From NCBI RefSeq assembly GCF_003344625.1, contig NZ_QPKJ02000004.1:744001-808000 (forward strand): a DNA stretch of 64,000 nt, in the 5' to 3' direction. The notes under the pieces were generated by a model, which ran no database searches, was not told where the DNA came from, and saw only the letters and a list, made by a program, of their open reading frames with translations. A program made the translations under genes and the position numbers. Within the stretch, counting starts at the first letter, position 1; every line of letters begins with the position of its first letter. Positions 8,393-18,946 of the stretch are shown here, piece after piece. The stretch comes from Solirubrobacter deserti. Lineage in GTDB: Bacteria; Actinomycetota; Thermoleophilia; Solirubrobacterales; Solirubrobacteraceae.

Positions 8393-9022
8393 CTACCTAT
8401 CAGTACCGAAGATGCGGTCGCCCGCGTCGCCCAGCCCGGGCCGGATGTAGCCCGTCTCGTCCAGCTCGCGGTCCAGCGCGGCGGTGACGATCGACACGTC
8501 CGGATGCGCTTCTCGCAGCGCCGCGACGCCCTCGGGAGCCGCTACGAGGCACACGAAGTGGATGCGGCGTGCGCCCGCACGCTTCATGCGGGCGATGGCC
8601 TGGACGCCGCTGCCGCCCGTGGCGAGCATCGGGTCCACGACGAAGACCTCGGCGTCCTCGACGCCGGACGGGATGTTCTCGTAGTACCCGACGGGTCGCA
8701 GGGCCTCTTCGTCGCGGTACATGCCGAGATGACCGACCCGCGCTTCCGGGACCAGACGCAGGAAGCCGTCCACCAGGCCCAGGCCCGCGCGTAGGATCGC
8801 GATCACGAACACCTCGTCCGCGAGCGTGATGCCGGGCGTGCGCTCCAGCGGCGTCTCGATCTCGACGTCGGCGCCGCGCAGCCCGCGCATCGCCTCGTAG
8901 CCGAGGATCAGCGCCGCGTCGGTCATGGTCTCGCGGAACACGCGGTGCGGCGTGTCCTTGTCGCGCAGGATCGAGAGAAGCCGCCGCAGCAGCACGTGAT
9001 CGACGACCGTGACCCCTTCCAT
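8393..9022 (-). CDS. upp: Uracil phosphoribosyltransferase
   Basis: Converts uracil and PRPP to UMP. The 209-aa protein shows RDKDTPHRVFRE near the N-terminus, the uracil-binding ILRAGLGLVDGFL, the PRPP loop VVDPMLATGGS and the C-terminal GDAGDRIFGT, all diagnostic of UPRT. The ATG at 9022 is preceded at 7 nt by TAGGTT on the same strand, fitting a leaderless start. It is divergent, by only 27 bp, from the nucleoside operon, whose cytidine deaminase and nucleoside phosphorylases should deliver uracil to it. Confidence 0.93.
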   Translation of the reverse strand: MEGVTVVDHVLLRRLLSILRDKDTPHRVFRETMTDAALILGYEAMRGLRGADVEIETPLERTPGITLADEVFVIAILRAGLGLVDGFLRLVPEARVGHLGMYRDEEALRPVGYYENIPSGVEDAEVFVVDPMLATGGSGVQAIARMKRAGARRIHFVCLVAAPEGVAALREAHPDVSIVTAALDRELDETGYIRPGLGDAGDRIFGTDR

Positions 9023-9049
9023 CCCCCGGAACCTACTAGTGTCGGGCGT
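9023..9049. promoter_or_regulatory. 27-bp bidirectional leaderless promoter
   Basis: The whole gap between upp and the CYTH-deaminase operon is 27 bp. On the minus strand TAGGTT (9035-9030) lies 7 nt before the upp ATG; on the plus strand TAGTGT (9037-9042) lies 7 nt before GTG 9050. Both therefore fit TANNNT-N7-start, and the two -10 elements are next to each other, so a single regulator or DNA opening event could affect both. Confidence 0.45.
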
Positions 9050-9952
9050 GTGGCAGCGCCGCGGCGCAACATCGAGCTCAAGGCGTCGGACCCGGACCCG
9101 GAGCGTTCGCTGGCCGTCGTCAAGGGCCTCGGCGCGCACGACAAGGGCCTGATCCGCCAGCGCGACACATACTTCCGGGTGCATACGGGGCGCCTGAAGC
9201 TGCGCGAGGAGGAGCCGGGCGGCGCGACGCTGATCCAGTACGACCGCGTGGACGCCGACGAGGCGCGCGAGTCCCAGTACCGCCTCACCCCGATCGACGA
9301 CGCCGCGACGCTGAAGGCCAGCCTCGAGTCCACGCTCGGCGTGCTCACGGTGGTCGAGAAGGAACGCCACCTGCTGCTGTGGCAGTCCGTGCGCATCCAC
9401 CTCGACGTCGTCACCGGCCTGGGCAACTTCATCGAGCTGGAGGGCGTCGCGACCGCCGGCTCGGACCTCGCGCTCGAGCTCGAACGCGTCACCCGCCTCA
9501 CCGAAGCGCTGGAAATCGCGCCGGAGCGCATCCTGCGCAACTCCTACTCCGACCAGGTGGTCGGCTCCGCCGCCCTCGTCGACGCCGCCCGCGCCGTGAT
9601 GGAGCGCGCCCACGCGCCGTATTCCAACTACAAGGTCGGCGCCGCGATCCGCGCCGAGGACGGCTCCATCCACGTCGGCGCGAACGTCGAGAACGCCGCC
9701 TACCCGCAGGGTCAGTGCGCCGAGGCGTCGGCGATCGGCGCGATGGTCGCCGCCGGCCGCACGCGCATCACCGAGGTGGCCGTGATCGCCGACTCCGACG
9801 ACTTCTGCGTCCCGTGCGGCGGCTGCCGCCAGCGGCTGCGCGAGTTCATCGCGCCCGGCGCGGAGATCCACCTGTGCGCCCGCAACGGCGCCCGTCAGAC
9901 CACGACCCTCGACGCGCTGCTCCCGCGCTCGTTCGGACCGGAGTTTCTATGA
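9050..9952 (+). CDS. CYTH domain-cytidine deaminase fusion
   Basis: 300-aa two-domain protein. Residues ~1-165 look like a CYTH (class IV cyclase/thiamine-triphosphatase) fold: NIELKASD in place of ExExK, basic strand RLKLRE, and paired VRIHLDVV/FIELEGV strands, which normally form a triphosphate-binding tunnel. Residues ~175-300 are a complete cytidine deaminase: NVENAAYPQGQCAEASA (zinc Cys and catalytic Glu) and VPCGGCRQ (two zinc Cys), giving uridine plus ammonia. The frame is continuous through the junction. It heads the nucleoside operon and its TGA overlaps the next ATG. The first CYTH Glu is Asn here, so its triphosphate chemistry is uncertain. Confidence 0.85.
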   Translation: MAAPRRNIELKASDPDPERSLAVVKGLGAHDKGLIRQRDTYFRVHTGRLKLREEEPGGATLIQYDRVDADEARESQYRLTPIDDAATLKASLESTLGVLTVVEKERHLLLWQSVRIHLDVVTGLGNFIELEGVATAGSDLALELERVTRLTEALEIAPERILRNSYSDQVVGSAALVDAARAVMERAHAPYSNYKVGAAIRAEDGSIHVGANVENAAYPQGQCAEASAIGAMVAAGRTRITEVAVIADSDDFCVPCGGCRQRLREFIAPGAEIHLCARNGARQTTTLDALLPRSFGPEFL

Positions 9953-10713
9953 AGCTCGGCATCATCCTCGGCTCCGGCCTCGGCGGGCTCGCGGACGCGC
10001 TCACCGACGCCGAGCGCATCCCCTACGCCGAGCTCGAGGGCTTCCCGCAGCCGAGCGTCGCCGGCCACGGCGGGACGTTGCACCTCGGCACGCTCTCCGG
10101 CCTCCCGGTCGCGGTCTTCCAGGGCCGCAAGCACGTCTACGAGACCGGCGACGCGCGCGGGATGACCGTGCCGATCCGGTGGCTGAAGGCCCAGGGGGCC
10201 GAGGCGCTGCTGGTCACCAACGCCGCCGGCTCGCTGAACGCCGAAGTCGGCCCCGGCCGCCTGATGGCGATCTCCGACCACATCAACCTGCTCGGCGTGA
10301 ACCCGCTCACCGGCCCGAACGACGACGCGATCGGCCCGCGCTTCTTGAGCATGCGGGACGCGTACGACCCCGAGCTGCGAGCCACGCTCCACGCAGCGGC
10401 GCGAGCCTTGGACATCGACCTCGCCGAGGGCGTCTATCTCGCCACCGCCGGCCCGACGTTCGAGACCCCGGCCGAGATCCGCGCGTTCCGCACCCTCGGT
10501 GCGGACGCGGTCGGAATGTCTACGGTTCCCGAGGTGATCCTGGCTCGCCACGCCGGGCTGCGCACCGTCGCGGTCTCGGCGATCACGAACCTCGCCGAGG
10601 GCATGGGCGGCGAGGAGCTCTCGCACGAGCAGACGCTGCGCAACGCCGACGTGGCGGCGCGCGACCTCGTGCGGCTCGTTCAACGATTCGCGGAGGACTA
10701 TGCTCGCGGCTGA
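9949..10713 (+). CDS. punA: Purine nucleoside phosphorylase (trimeric PNP type)
   Basis: Phosphorolyses inosine/guanosine to base plus ribose-1-phosphate. The 254-aa protein begins KLGIILGSGLGGL, has the phosphate/ribose segment FQGRKHVYE, TNAAGSLNAEVGPG and AGPTFETPAEIRAF, and ends its active site with ITNLA. The Glu of FETPAEIR and Asn of ITNLA form the pair that makes trimeric PNPs specific for 6-oxopurines. Start ATG overlaps the deaminase stop (ATGA), and the 3' end overlaps the next gene by 14 bp. Confidence 0.92.
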   Translation: MKLGIILGSGLGGLADALTDAERIPYAELEGFPQPSVAGHGGTLHLGTLSGLPVAVFQGRKHVYETGDARGMTVPIRWLKAQGAEALLVTNAAGSLNAEVGPGRLMAISDHINLLGVNPLTGPNDDAIGPRFLSMRDAYDPELRATLHAAARALDIDLAEGVYLATAGPTFETPAEIRAFRTLGADAVGMSTVPEVILARHAGLRTVAVSAITNLAEGMGGEELSHEQTLRNADVAARDLVRLVQRFAEDYARG

Positions 10714-11998
10714 GGTGCTTCGCAAGAAGCGCGACGGGGGGACCTTGAGCCCGGAGGAGATCGGCTTCCTCGTGGGTGGCATCACCGACGGAGGCCTCAG
10801 CGACGCCCAGGTCGGGGCGCTCGCGATGGCGTTCTTCACACGGGGCCTGGACCCCGACGAGCGGCTCCATCTGACCACCGCCATGCGGGACTCCGGCAGC
10901 GTGATGCGCTGGGACCTCGGCAAGCCGGTGCTGGACAAGCACTCGACGGGCGGCGTCGGCGACAAGGTGTCGCTGATGCTCGCGCCGATCCTCGCCGCGT
11001 GCGGGGCGGCCGTGCCGATGATCAGCGGCCGCGGGCTCGGGCACACGGGCGGGACGCTGGACAAGCTCGACGCCATCCCGGGCTACGTGAGCACGCCCGC
11101 GACCGAGGTGATCCGGCGCGTCGTGGGTGACGTGGGGTGCGCGATCGTGGGCCAGACCGCCGACCTCGCGCCCGCCGACAAGCGCCTGTACGCGACCCGC
11201 GACGCCACCGGCACGGTGGAGTCGATCCCGCTGATCGTCGCTTCGATCCTCTCCAAGAAGCTGGCCGAGGGCCTGGACAGCCTCGTGCTGGACGTCAAGA
11301 CCGGCAGCGGCGCGTTCATGGCCGAGCGCGACGACGCCTTCGCGCTCGCGGACGCGCTCGTGGAGGTCGCCAACGGCGCCGGCGTGAGCACGGTGGCGCT
11401 GATCACGGACATGAACGAGGTGCTCGGCACGACGGCGGGCAACGCGCTCGAGGTCCGCGAGGCCGTCGACTACCTCACGGGTGCCGCGCGAGAGGCACGG
11501 CTGCACGAGGTCACCGTGGCGCTGGCGGCCGCCGCGCTCGTCCAGTCCCGGCTCGCCACCGACGAGGACTCCGCCCGTTCCCAGGTCGAGGAGACGCTGA
11601 GCAGCGGCGCCGCCGCGGAGCGCTTCGGTGCCATGGTGGCTGCGCTCGGCGGGCCGGCCGACTTCGTCGAGCAGCCGACGCTGCCGGAGGCGTCGGTGAC
11701 CCGGCCCGTGGCGCCCGAGCGCCCGGGCTTCGTGACCGCCGTCAACGCGCGCGCCGTGGGCCTCGTGGTCACCGGCCTCGGCGGGAACCGCCGGCGCGAG
11801 GACGACCAGATCGACTACGGGGTGGGACTCTCGCGCATCGCACCCATCGGGGCCGAGGTCGGCCCGGACCGGCCGCTGGCGATCGTCCACGCGCGCGGCG
11901 ACGGCAGCGCGGCCGAGGCGGCCACGGCGTTGCTCTCGGCGGTGACGATCGGCTCCGAGCCGCCCGCCGAGCGGCCCGTCCTGCTGGGGCGCGTGTGA
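10700..11998 (+). CDS. deoA: Thymidine/pyrimidine-nucleoside phosphorylase
   Basis: Converts thymidine, deoxyuridine or uridine to base plus (deoxy)ribose-1-phosphate. The 432-aa protein has the glycosyltransferase-3 helical N-domain, the phosphate loop KHSTGGVGDKVSL and the family signature SGRGLGHTGGTLDKLDAIPG, then a C-terminal alpha/beta domain. Length and motifs match bacterial thymidine or pyrimidine-nucleoside phosphorylases; the two subtypes cannot be separated by eye. It overlaps its neighbours on both sides (14 bp upstream, GTGA downstream). Confidence 0.92.
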   Translation: MLAAEVLRKKRDGGTLSPEEIGFLVGGITDGGLSDAQVGALAMAFFTRGLDPDERLHLTTAMRDSGSVMRWDLGKPVLDKHSTGGVGDKVSLMLAPILAACGAAVPMISGRGLGHTGGTLDKLDAIPGYVSTPATEVIRRVVGDVGCAIVGQTADLAPADKRLYATRDATGTVESIPLIVASILSKKLAEGLDSLVLDVKTGSGAFMAERDDAFALADALVEVANGAGVSTVALITDMNEVLGTTAGNALEVREAVDYLTGAAREARLHEVTVALAAAALVQSRLATDEDSARSQVEETLSSGAAAERFGAMVAALGGPADFVEQPTLPEASVTRPVAPERPGFVTAVNARAVGLVVTGLGGNRRREDDQIDYGVGLSRIAPIGAEVGPDRPLAIVHARGDGSAAEAATALLSAVTIGSEPPAERPVLLGRV

Positions 11999-12981
11999 AG
12001 CTCGCGGAGCTGCACGCGCACCTCGAGGGCACCGCCCCGCCCGCGCTGATCCAAAAGCTCGCGGACCGCAACGGGCTGAGCGTCCCGGACGGCGTGTTCG
12101 AGACGCCCGAGAAGTTCAAATGGGTCGACTTCCTCGACTTCCTGCGCACGTACGACCTCGCCGCGAGCGTCATCCGCACGCAGCAGGACTACCGCGACAT
12201 CACCTACGAGTACCTGGTCGCCTGCGCCGCGGAGGGCTCGATCTACCATGAGCTGATCGTCTCGCCCGACCACGCCGCCGCCGTGGGCTTGAGTGACGAG
12301 GCGCACTATGAGGCGATCGCGCAGGGCATCGACGACGCACGCGCCGACACCGGGATCGAGGCCCGCATGCTCGTCGTCGCGATCCGCAACTTCGGGGTCG
12401 AGCGGGCGGTCCAGATCGCCCGCGACCACGCCGAAGAGCGGCATCCGTACGTCGTCGGCTTCAACCTCGCCGGCGACGAGGCGGGCTATCCGCCCGCGCA
12501 GTTCCGGGAGGCGTACGAGATCGCTGCCGCGTCAGGACTGGGTTGCACCGTCCACGCGGGCGAGCACGCGGGCGCCGAGTCGGTCCGGGAGGCGCTCACG
12601 CTCCCAATCACGCGGATCTCGCACGGGGTGCGGGCGATCGAAGACCCTGCACTCGTCGCGGAGATCGTCGAGCGGGGCATCGTGCTCGAGGCGTGCCCGA
12701 CGTCGAACATCGCGACAAGAGTCTTCGATTCCTACGAGGAACATCCACTCCGCAAACTCCATGAAGCGGGTGTGAACCTCACGTTGGGTTCTGACGACCC
12801 TCCCTATTTCGGCTGTAGCATCGGCGGCGAGTATGCCGTCGCGCGAGAGCGCTTCGGCTTCGAGGAGGGTGAGCTGCAGTCGATCACGCGCACGGCGGTC
12901 CGGGCGTCCTTCGCGGACGATGCGGCCAAGGCCACTCTGCTCAATCGAATTACTGCCTCAGACGACCGCCCCGGCCAATAG
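11995..12981 (+). CDS. add: Adenosine deaminase
   Basis: Hydrolyses adenosine to inosine, the substrate of the adjacent purine nucleoside phosphorylase. 328-aa metal-dependent TIM-barrel with HAHLEGT (zinc His pair), TVHAGEHAG (third His and catalytic Glu region), RISHGVRA (His) and LGSDDPPYFG (metal Asp pair). The start is the GTG overlapping the previous TGA (GTGA at 11995-11998). It is the last catabolic gene before the importer genes, 42 bp downstream. Confidence 0.92.
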   Translation: MKLAELHAHLEGTAPPALIQKLADRNGLSVPDGVFETPEKFKWVDFLDFLRTYDLAASVIRTQQDYRDITYEYLVACAAEGSIYHELIVSPDHAAAVGLSDEAHYEAIAQGIDDARADTGIEARMLVVAIRNFGVERAVQIARDHAEERHPYVVGFNLAGDEAGYPPAQFREAYEIAAASGLGCTVHAGEHAGAESVREALTLPITRISHGVRAIEDPALVAEIVERGIVLEACPTSNIATRVFDSYEEHPLRKLHEAGVNLTLGSDDPPYFGCSIGGEYAVARERFGFEEGELQSITRTAVRASFADDAAKATLLNRITASDDRPGQ

Positions 12982-13008
12982 GGTCGCGGCGGGTCGCTTC
13001 AATTTCCA

Positions 13009-13015
13009 AAGGAGT
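13009..13015 (+). promoter_or_regulatory. Strong ribosome-binding site of importer lipoprotein
   Basis: AAAGGAG lies 8 nt before ATG 13024 and is one of the few strong Shine-Dalgarno sequences in the window. It fixes the start of the substrate-binding lipoprotein and would support the high expression such proteins need. Confidence 0.6.
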
Positions 13016-13023
13016 TCCGGCCG

Positions 13024-14070
13024 ATGCGCCGACCACTTCATCTCATCGCCTTGCTGGCCATGGTGTGTTCTTTGTTCGTTGCCGCGTGCGGCTCGGAGGA
13101 AGAAGAACCGGCCACCGGCGGGAACAAGACCGCCGAAGAGACGCCGGCGAAGGAGGCCATCAAGGTGGGCCTCGTCACCGACATCGGCGGTCTGAACGAC
13201 CGTTCGTTCAACCAGCTGGCCAACGAGGGCCTCGAGCGGGCCAAGGCCGAGCTGGGCGTCGAGACCCGGGTGCTGATCTCGAAGGCCAACTCGGACTACG
13301 TGCCGAACCTCTCGACCCTCGCGCAGCAGCAGTACGACCTGGTCATCGGGGTCGGCTTCCTGATGGCCGACGCGATGAACACCGTCGCGCCGAAGTTCCC
13401 GAACACGAACTTCGCGATCATCGACGTGGACGCCACGACGATGAAGGCCAAGCCCACCAACGTCTCCGGCGCGCTGTTCAAGGAGAACGAGGCGGGTTAC
13501 CTCGTCGGCTACATGGCGGGCCTCTACCTCAAGGACGAGGGCGGCGGCACGGCGAGCTCGGTCGGCGGCCAGAAGATCCCGCCCGTGGACGCGTACATCG
13601 CCGGCTACCAGGCGGGCGTGCAGGCGGCCAACCCGGAGGCGAAGGTCGTCAACGGCTACTCGCAGAAGTTCGACGATCCGGCGCCGTGCAAGGAGCTCGC
13701 GCTCGATCACATCGCGCAGGGCGCGAAGGTCGTCTTCCAGGTCGCCGGTGGCTGCGGCCTCGGCGCGCTGGACGCCGCGAAGGAGAAGGGCGTGCAGGGC
13801 ATCGGCGTGGACGCCGACCAGGCCTACCTGGGCGACCAGATCATGACCTCGGCGCTCAAGAAGGTCGACGTCGCGGTCTACGACGAGATCAAGGCCGTGC
13901 AGGACGGCTCGTTCAAGGGCGGCGACAACCGCCTCTTCGACGTCAAGTCCGGCGGCGTCGGCATCGGCGAGACCAACGAGGTCGGCGCCAAGTACGCCGA
14001 TCAGATCAAGGCCGAGCAGGACAAGATCGCCTCCGGCGAGCTCACCGACATCCCCAACACCGTTCAGTAA
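13024..14070 (+). CDS. BMP-family nucleoside ABC transporter substrate-binding lipoprotein
   Basis: Lipid-anchored binding protein of the basic membrane protein/Med family (PnrA, BmpA type), which capture purine and pyrimidine nucleosides. 348 aa, lipobox SLFVAAC with Cys22, then IKVGLVTDIGGLNDRSFNQLANEGL, the family's characteristic N-terminus, and a second lobe starting near VDAYIAGYQAGVQAAN. It is followed at once by its ATPase and two permeases, and preceded by the nucleoside-degrading enzymes, so nucleoside uptake is well supported by context. Confidence 0.9.
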   Translation: MRRPLHLIALLAMVCSLFVAACGSEEEEPATGGNKTAEETPAKEAIKVGLVTDIGGLNDRSFNQLANEGLERAKAELGVETRVLISKANSDYVPNLSTLAQQQYDLVIGVGFLMADAMNTVAPKFPNTNFAIIDVDATTMKAKPTNVSGALFKENEAGYLVGYMAGLYLKDEGGGTASSVGGQKIPPVDAYIAGYQAGVQAANPEAKVVNGYSQKFDDPAPCKELALDHIAQGAKVVFQVAGGCGLGALDAAKEKGVQGIGVDADQAYLGDQIMTSALKKVDVAVYDEIKAVQDGSFKGGDNRLFDVKSGGVGIGETNEVGAKYADQIKAEQDKIASGELTDIPNTVQ

Positions 14071-14073
14071 GCA

Positions 14074-15583
<1,510 letters not shown>

Positions 15584-15600
<17 letters not shown>

Positions 15601-16762
15601 CTCCGAGCTCCCGCCCAACATCACCGTCGCCTCGCGGATGGCGACGTTCTTCCGCGGCGGCGGCATCCTCGCCCCGCTGATCACGATCCTCGTCGCGTTC
15701 CTCGCCGGCGGCCTCGTCGTGCTGGCGACCGGCCACAACCCGATCGAGACCTACCAGGCGATCTTCAAGGGCTCCGGCTTCAACTGGTTCTTCCCGTGGC
15801 TGTCGGAGGACGACCGGATCATCGCGGCCCTGAACCTGCAGCAGACGCTGATCCTGACGACGCCGCTGATCCTCACGGGCCTGGCGGTGGCGTTCGCGTT
15901 CCGCTGCGGCCTGTTCAACATCGGCGGCCAGGGCCAGTACATCCTCGGATCGATCTTCGCCGTCTGGGTCGGCTCCTCGTTCGACGGGATGCCGGCGCTG
16001 CTGCACGTGCTGGTGGCGATGCTCGCGGGCGTGCTCGCCGGCGCCGTGTGGGCGGGCATCGCGGGCCTGCTGAAGGCGCTCGCCGGCACCAACGAGGTGA
16101 TCTCGACGATCATGCTCAACTGGATCGCGATCTGGACGGGCGTGTGGATCTTCAACCTCGGCAGCCCGCTGCAGAACGACAACCCGGACCAGGTCGACGT
16201 GCCGGTGTCCAACGACATCGTCGAGGGCGCGAAGCTGCCGGTGTTCTGGGGCGACCCGCAGCTGCAGGGCCTGCACATCGGCATCTTCATCGCGCTCGCC
16301 GCGCTCGTCGTCTTCTGGGTGTTGCTCAACCGCACGACGCTCGGCTACGAGGTGCGGGCGGTGGGCTTCAACCCGGACGCCGCCGAGGCCTCCGGCATCA
16401 ACGTGCGGCGCAACTACGTGATGGTGATGGCGATCTGCGGCGCCTTCGCGGGGCTCGGCGGGGCGCTGGACCTGCTGGGCTGGCAGTTCCGGATCGCCAC
16501 CAACGACATCCAGACGCACACGCTGGCGTTCTTCGGCATCGCGGTCGCGCTGCTCGGGCGCAACACGGCGATCGGGACGCTGCTGGGCGCGCTGCTGTTC
16601 GCCGGGCTGCTGACCGGCACGTCCGTGCGCAACCTCGACCCGACGGTCTTCGAGCCCCAGCTGGCCACGAACCTCACCTACATGATCCAGGGACTTGTCG
16701 TGCTACTGATCTCGACTGACGTGCTGGTCGTGTATCTGCTGCGGAGGCGGCGCCGGAAATGA
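15584..16762 (+). CDS. Nucleoside ABC transporter permease 1
   Basis: 392-aa inner-membrane permease of the BPD_transp_2 (branched-chain/ribose/nucleoside) class. It has roughly eight to ten hydrophobic helices and the family motif area GLFNIGGQGQYILGS, plus GYEVRAVGFNPDAAEASGI in the cytoplasmic EAA-like loop that contacts the ATPase. It corresponds to the YufP/NupB subunit. The ATG overlaps the ATPase 3' end, and the stop overlaps the next permease (ATGA). Confidence 0.9.
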
Positions 16763-17919
16763 CCGCGAAACGGATCGGATGGGGTGCCGTCGTCCTCGGG
16801 TTCTTGGCGTTCTTCGTCGCGGTGCCGCCGCTGACGGTGCGCTCGCCGATCGTCGTGATCGTGATCGCGGTGGCGGCGATGGCGGCCGGCTCGTACGCGA
16901 TCACCGCCGGCGAGAAGCGGCTCGGCTGGGGCGGCATCATCGCCGGCATGATCGGGCTCGTCGGCGGCTACGCGGCCACCCAGTCCGGGGTGGCGAACCT
17001 CGAGCGGGTCGTCGTCTGGGGCGCGCTCGGGGCCGCGACGCTGCGCTACGCGACGCCGCTGATCTTCGGCGCCGTCGGCGGGCTCTTCTCCGAGCGCGCG
17101 GGCGTGATCAACATCGGCCTGGAAGGCATGATGCTGATGGGCGCGTTCTTCGGAGCGTGGGGTGCGGACGTCACGAGCTCGTGGCTGCTCGGCATCGTGA
17201 TCGCGATCGCGGCGGGCGCCGTGTTCGGGGCGATCCACGCGCTGTTCGCGGTGTCCTTCCGGGCCGACCAGATCGTCTCCGGCACGGCGCTGAACCTGCT
17301 GGCGGTGGGCGTCACCGGCTACCTGTTCGTGGAGGTCTACGGGGACCTCGGCACGCCCGACGACCTGCCGTCGGTGCCCAACGTCTCGCTGCCGATCGAC
17401 TGGCTGCCGCTGCTCGGCGACATCTTCGGGGACCTCAACCTGCTCGTGTGGCTCGCGCTGGCCGCGGTGCTGATGACCTGGGTGTTCATGTTCCGGACGT
17501 CGTGGGGCCTGCGGCTGCGGTCCGCGGGCGAGAACCCGCTCGCGGCCGAGACGGCCGGCCTGAACGTCGTCCGCACGCGCTACCTGGCCGTGATGGCTTC
17601 AGGCGGGTTGGCGGCGATGGGCGGCGCGTTCCTGTCGATCGGCTTCCTGCACACGTTCACGCAGAACATGACCGCGGGCCGCGGGTTCATCGCGCTGGCG
17701 GCGCTGATCTTCGGCCGCTGGCGCCCCGGGCTCGCGTTGGCGGCGACGTTGCTGTTCGGGTTCGGCAGCGCGCTGGCGCAGCGGCTGCCGGTGTTCTCGC
17801 CGTCCGGCGCGGTGCTCTTCCAGGCACTGCCGTACGTGCTGACGCTGATCGCGGTGACCGGCCTGATCGGCCGCTCGATCCCGCCGCTCGCCCTCGGTCG
17901 CCCATTGCCGAGAAACTGA
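16759..17919 (+). CDS. Nucleoside ABC transporter permease 2
   Basis: 386-aa partner permease (YufQ/NupC-like). It has an N-terminal three-helix extension, then the conserved FSERAGVINIGLEGMMLMGA segment and the cytoplasmic GLRLRSAGENPLAAETAGL loop, shared with permease 1 and with sugar permeases. It is the last gene of the nucleoside operon that starts at 9050, making a chain of eight genes with overlaps or very short gaps apart from 42 bp before the lipoprotein. Confidence 0.9.
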   Translation: MTAKRIGWGAVVLGFLAFFVAVPPLTVRSPIVVIVIAVAAMAAGSYAITAGEKRLGWGGIIAGMIGLVGGYAATQSGVANLERVVVWGALGAATLRYATPLIFGAVGGLFSERAGVINIGLEGMMLMGAFFGAWGADVTSSWLLGIVIAIAAGAVFGAIHALFAVSFRADQIVSGTALNLLAVGVTGYLFVEVYGDLGTPDDLPSVPNVSLPIDWLPLLGDIFGDLNLLVWLALAAVLMTWVFMFRTSWGLRLRSAGENPLAAETAGLNVVRTRYLAVMASGGLAAMGGAFLSIGFLHTFTQNMTAGRGFIALAALIFGRWRPGLALAATLLFGFGSALAQRLPVFSPSGAVLFQALPYVLTLIAVTGLIGRSIPPLALGRPLPRN

Positions 17920-18006
17920 AGGTAAAGGCGAGCATCCCCTCCACCCCACCCCGATCATCCGACCTAACCGGGTTGACCTGCGTGCCGCCGTGGAATGCTT
18001 GACCGC

Positions 18007-18528
18007 ATGACTCTCCGGCGCCGGACTCTGGGAGTGCTGATCGCGCTCGGGCTCACGATCTCCGCGTGCGGCGGGTCTGGCGAGCCCGATCGGTTCTCGC
18101 TCACGACGCCGAAGGGCGCCGCGCCGGAGCCGCAGCGCGCGCCGGTCACGGACGCCGAGCGGCGGGTCATCCGCGGCTGGTCGGCCGAGCTCCAGCACGG
18201 GGACGTCAAGGCGGCCGCGAAGTACTTCAGCGTCCCGAGCGAGGCGGTCAACCTCGCGCCCGAGCCGGAGCTGCTGACCACGGGTGACGTCGTCAAGCTC
18301 AACGACAGCTTCCCGTGTGGCGCCAAGCTGATCAGCGGCGTCGAGCGCACCGTCAACCAGATGCTCGTCGCCGACTTCGAGTTCGTCAGCCGGCCCGGCG
18401 CCGAGTGCAACGACGTCGGCACGCGGGCGACGTTCGCCTTCCTGATCGACGCCGACGATCACATCTCGCGGCTCATCCTCATCGTCGATGAGAACGAGCC
18501 GCTGCCGGACGACTCGATCGTCGCCTAA
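18007..18528 (+). CDS. Putative lipoprotein, unknown function
   Basis: 173-aa exported protein with a twin-arginine-like N-terminus RRR, a hydrophobic core and lipobox LTISAC (Cys21). The mature part contains a Pro-rich stretch followed by a compact domain with two cysteines (FPCGAKL and GAECND), which could form a disulfide; the overall pattern recalls small NTF2-like extracellular domains, but I cannot assign it. An in-frame ATG at 17995 is possible; 18007 gives a better signal peptide. The 3' end overlaps the convergent receiver gene by 4 bp. Confidence 0.65.
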   Translation: MTLRRRTLGVLIALGLTISACGGSGEPDRFSLTTPKGAAPEPQRAPVTDAERRVIRGWSAELQHGDVKAAAKYFSVPSEAVNLAPEPELLTTGDVVKLNDSFPCGAKLISGVERTVNQMLVADFEFVSRPGAECNDVGTRATFAFLIDADDHISRLILIVDENEPLPDDSIVA

Positions 18529-18929
18529 CCGAGGCTCGGGCTCACGTAGCGCTCGCCGCGCGTGACGGCGTCGAGCCCGTCGATCAGCTCGGGCAGGCCG
18601 CCCTCCTTGAGCACGATCCCGTCCGCGCCCGCCTCGAGCACGCCTTTGAGCTCGGTCGGGTCCGTCGTGGCCGTGAACACGACCACCTTCGTCTGGGCCT
18701 CGGCCTCTGCCAGCCGCCGGATCAGCCCTTCGCCGCCGCCCTCGGACGCGAGATGCAGGTCCACGACGGCGACGTCCGGCGCCGTCGCGAGCACCAGCTC
18801 CGCCCCGCTCTCCGCCGTTCCCGCGACGCCGGTCACGTTCCAGCCGCGCTGCTGCAACACGTCACGCAGGAAGATGCGCAGCGCGCCATGGTCCTCGACG
18901 ATCGCCACGCTGTGGCCCTCGGTGCTCAT
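18525..18929 (-). CDS. Stand-alone response-regulator receiver protein
   Basis: 134-aa CheY-like receiver. It shows the acidic pocket VEDH, the phospho-acceptor in VVDLHL, the switch Thr in VFTATTD and the conserved Lys in IVLKEGG. The sequence ends at GERYVSPSLG, which is exactly where NarL/FixJ regulators enter their linker to the DNA-binding domain, so this looks like a NarL-type regulator without its output domain. No sensor kinase is adjacent. Confidence 0.8.
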   Translation of the reverse strand: MSTEGHSVAIVEDHGALRIFLRDVLQQRGWNVTGVAGTAESGAELVLATAPDVAVVDLHLASEGGGEGLIRRLAEAEAQTKVVVFTATTDPTELKGVLEAGADGIVLKEGGLPELIDGLDAVTRGERYVSPSLG

Positions 18930-18946
18930 GCCAGCCTGTTACCCGG

